This document shows, one piece after another, positions 17,068-18,640 of a stretch of 18,640 nt of DNA. The stretch spans positions 1 to 18,640 of the forward strand of contig BAXO01000101.1 in NCBI GenBank assembly GCA_001310555.1. Reading direction: 5' to 3'. Numbering within the stretch: position 1 is the stretch's first letter; each line of letters starts with the position of its first letter. The notes below the pieces were generated by a model that saw only the letters and a program-made list of their open reading frames with translations, did no database searches and was not told the DNA's origin. Source of the stretch: Bacillus sp. JCM 19058 (GTDB lineage Bacteria > Bacillota > Bacilli > Bacillales_H > Bacillaceae_D). The translations under genes and the position numbers were made by a program.

Positions 17068-17492
17068 ATGCCTACACCAAGCATGGAAGACTATTTAGAA
17101 CGAATCTATATATTGATCGAGGAGAAGGGCTACGCCCGCGTATCCGATATTGCCGAGGCATTGGAGTTCATCCGTCCTCCGTGACAAAAATGGTACAGAA
17201 ATTGGATAAGAGTGGTTACTTAATATATGAGCGTTACCGTGGTCTTATTCTAACGTCTAAAGGGAAAAAGATCGGCAAGCGTTTAGTTTATCGTCATGAA
17301 TTACTTGAAGACTTCATGAGGCTGATTGGAGTTGACAAGGACCATATTTATAAAGATGTTGAAGGCATTGAACATCATTTGAGCTGGGATGCGATCGATC
17401 GCATCGGTGATCTCGTTCAATATTTTGAAGAAGACGAACGTCGTGCTCTCGACTTGCGTGAAGTGCAGAAAAAAAATGAAGAAGGTGAATAA
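17068..17492 (+). CDS. mntR: Manganese-responsive transcriptional regulator MntR, frameshifted once
   Basis: DtxR-family dimeric repressor that binds Mn(II) and shuts off manganese uptake genes. ATG 17068 has GGAGGG six bases in front. The N-terminal winged helix ([20 protein letters not shown], then [10 protein letters not shown]) runs into a one-base loss at 17163-17164. One more G restores [20 protein letters not shown] and a protein of 141 residues, as in B. subtilis. The metal ligands are all visible: Asp8 and Glu11 in EDYLE, the His of VYRHELLE, and the Glu, Glu, His of [10 protein letters not shown]. Asp8 is the residue tied to manganese specificity in B. subtilis MntR. A terminator follows at once; yqhO is next in the same direction. 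Confidence 0.93.
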
Positions 17493-17521
17493 CTGCATCT
17501 TTATTGGTGCGGTTATTTTTT
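17491..17521 (+). terminator. Intrinsic terminator of mntR
   Basis: AACTGCATC (17491-17499) pairs with GGTGCGGTT (17506-17514), nine pairs including two G-U, loop TTTATT, followed by ATTTTTTG. The stem begins within the stop codon of mntR. Confidence 0.65.
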
Positions 17522-17624
17522 GACTGAATGATTCTTTCCAATGAAATGGGCCGTTTTGTGGATAGTTGTACCGTGATAACGGACTAGTTTTCCTCATAAC
17601 TTTGTAATAAGGGGGGAGAGCGGA

Positions 17625-18520
17625 ATGAAGCTGGATGGAGTGTTTGCAGGGGGAGGGGTCAAAGCTTATTCGTTTATTGGTGCCCTTGAAGTCATTGAAG
17701 AGCGGGGGTTTCAATTCAAACGTCTCGCAGGAACTAGTGCCGGGGCGCTTGTCGCAGCACTGATTCAGGCAGGATATAATAGCCATGAACTTTATCAGCT
17801 TCTCGATGAAATGAAACTAGAGGATTTTAAAGATGAGCGGATGTCATTACTACCTTTTGCAATCGGCAGGTGGTTAAATCTCTATTTTCGACTAGGGCTG
17901 TATAAAGGTGATAAACTGGAAGAATGGTTGAAGAAGTCACTTGAGAAAAAAGGGATATCCACCTTCGCTGATTTGCCACCGAAATCGTTGCGAATCGTAG
18001 CTTCTGACTTGTCGAAAGGGCGGATCGTCGTATGGCCCGATCATTTGAAGGATTACGGCATTATTCCGGAGAGGTTTTCTGTTGCACGTGCGGTAAGGAT
18101 GAGCTGTAGCATTCCGTTTTTCTTTGAGCCTGTCAAAATTTATGATCGGATGAGCGGGTTATCAAAATCCTACATTGTAGATGGTGGAGTCTTAAGCAAT
18201 TTTCCGATGTGGCTATTTATTAATAAAAATACGAAGAAATGTCAGCGCCCCGTTCTCGGATTTCAATTAACTCCTCAGATTAACCATATTCCTCCCCATA
18301 ATATCCGCAATGCATTCACGATGTACAAAGCGTTGTTTGAAACGATGAGTACGGCGCATGATACTCGTTATATTGAAGAAGAGCACGCAAAAAATATCGT
18401 ATTTATTCCGAGCGAGATGTGAAGGCGACCGATTTTTCCCTCACAGAAAGCGAAATAAAAGAGCTAATTTCAATCGGGCGTGAAGAGACCGAAAAATTTT
18501 TAAAAAAATGGCGGTATTAA
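17625..18520 (+). CDS. yqhO: Patatin-like phospholipase family protein (YqhO), frameshifted near the end
   Basis: Serine lipid hydrolase of the bacterial patatin family, cytoplasmic or membrane-peripheral. It has the oxyanion loop GGGVKAYSFIG (9-19), the nucleophile elbow GTSAG (36-40, Ser38) and the catalytic aspartate in DGG (Asp185), so the Ser-Asp dyad is complete. ATG 17625 follows GGGGGGAGAG. As read it stops at 18422, but adding one G near 18416 continues FIPSEDVKATDFSLTESEIK to TAA 18520, giving 298 residues, close to the B. subtilis length. The lipid substrate is unknown. It is the last gene in the window, separated from mntR by a terminator. Confidence 0.88.
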
Positions 18521-18547
18521 AAGAATCAAGCTTTACGCTTGATTCTT
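18521..18547 (+). terminator. Terminator hairpin behind yqhO
   Basis: AAGAATCAAGC (18521-18531) and GCTTGATTCTT (18537-18547) pair perfectly over 11 bases, loop TTTAC, starting directly after the yqhO stop. The tail is short of T residues, but the right arm itself ends TTCTTT. Confidence 0.65.
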
Positions 18548-18560
18548 TCAGACCGTAGTC

Positions 18561-18596
18561 AAACCCCACCTTCGTATTTAAGGGAAGGTGGGGTTT
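18561..18596. terminator. Second strong hairpin behind yqhO
   Basis: AAACCCCACCTTC (18561-18573) and GAAGGTGGGGTTT (18584-18596) pair perfectly over 13 bases around a ten-base loop, with GTTGTTATCTT after it. It may be a back-up or bidirectional terminator shared with a gene beyond the window. Confidence 0.6.
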
Positions 18597-18640
18597 GTTG
18601 TTATCTTAAAAGATTTTCTTCTTTTTGGTTCTACGTCAAA

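Noticed and set aside
17037..17492. A 151-residue reading of mntR starting at 17037
   Set aside because: Its first 45 residues are in the wrong frame. The ATG at 17068 with GGAGGG opens the true MntR N-terminus, including the metal ligands Asp8 and Glu11.
1..18640. CRISPR array, tRNA, rRNA, phage or toxin-antitoxin genes
   Set aside because: No regularly spaced repeats, no cloverleaf or rRNA signatures, and no small gene pairs of that kind were seen on either strand.

Overview
The window reads as a piece of chromosome from a mesophilic, probably alkaliphile-related member of the Bacillaceae. The evidence is gene content and order. The block yqgX / yqgW-like / yqhG-yqhH / glycine riboswitch-gcvT-gcvPA-gcvPB / yqhL / lipM / mntR / yqhO follows the Bacillus subtilis order. 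Ribosome binding sites are strong GGAGG types and intrinsic terminators are plentiful. I cannot resolve the genus.

Layout. (1) 1-372 holds no recognisable gene. (2) 373-4755 is a carbohydrate ABC importer locus: a ROK-family repressor, a lipoprotein solute-binding protein and two MalF/MalG-type permeases, with no ATPase gene, as is usual for Bacillus importers that share one ATPase. (3) 4768-5649 is a wrecked, internally deleted IS1182-family element on the minus strand. It lies between two near-identical 24-base copies of what looks like the importer operon's terminator hairpin. (4) 5797-7028 holds a metallo-beta-lactamase-fold hydrolase (YqgX) and a divergent 61-residue membrane protein (DUF2759) with a long, hairpin-rich leader. 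(5) 7247-9711 (minus strand) holds the SNF2-type helicase YqhH and its overlapping partner YqhG. (6) 9943-14218 is a tandem glycine riboswitch with terminator, followed by gcvT-gcvPA-gcvPB of the glycine cleavage system. (7) 14407-18520 holds rhodanese YqhL, octanoyltransferase LipM, a D-amino acid aminotransferase, manganese regulator MntR and patatin-like YqhO.

The genes of (6) and LipM belong together: LipM loads octanoate on GcvH as the first step of lipoate synthesis, and lipoyl-GcvH is the partner of GcvT and GcvPA/PB. GcvH, the lipoamide dehydrogenase and LipA/LipL are not in this window.

The most important property of the window is the state of its reading frames. Nearly every conserved gene is broken by one or more small indels, although the protein on both sides of each break is well conserved. 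Most breaks are of two kinds: A/T runs one base (sometimes two) too long, and GG/GGG one G (once two) too short. Corrected lengths agree with those I recall for the B. subtilis proteins. I read this as mostly sequencing or assembly error, so the housekeeping genes are probably intact in the cell. The importer locus (in-frame TAG, doubtful start codon) and the IS element show other kinds of damage and may be truly decayed. I found no CRISPR array, tRNA, rRNA, phage gene or clear novel defence system. The best candidates for something undescribed are the structured leader at 6635-6842 and the IS/terminator arrangement.
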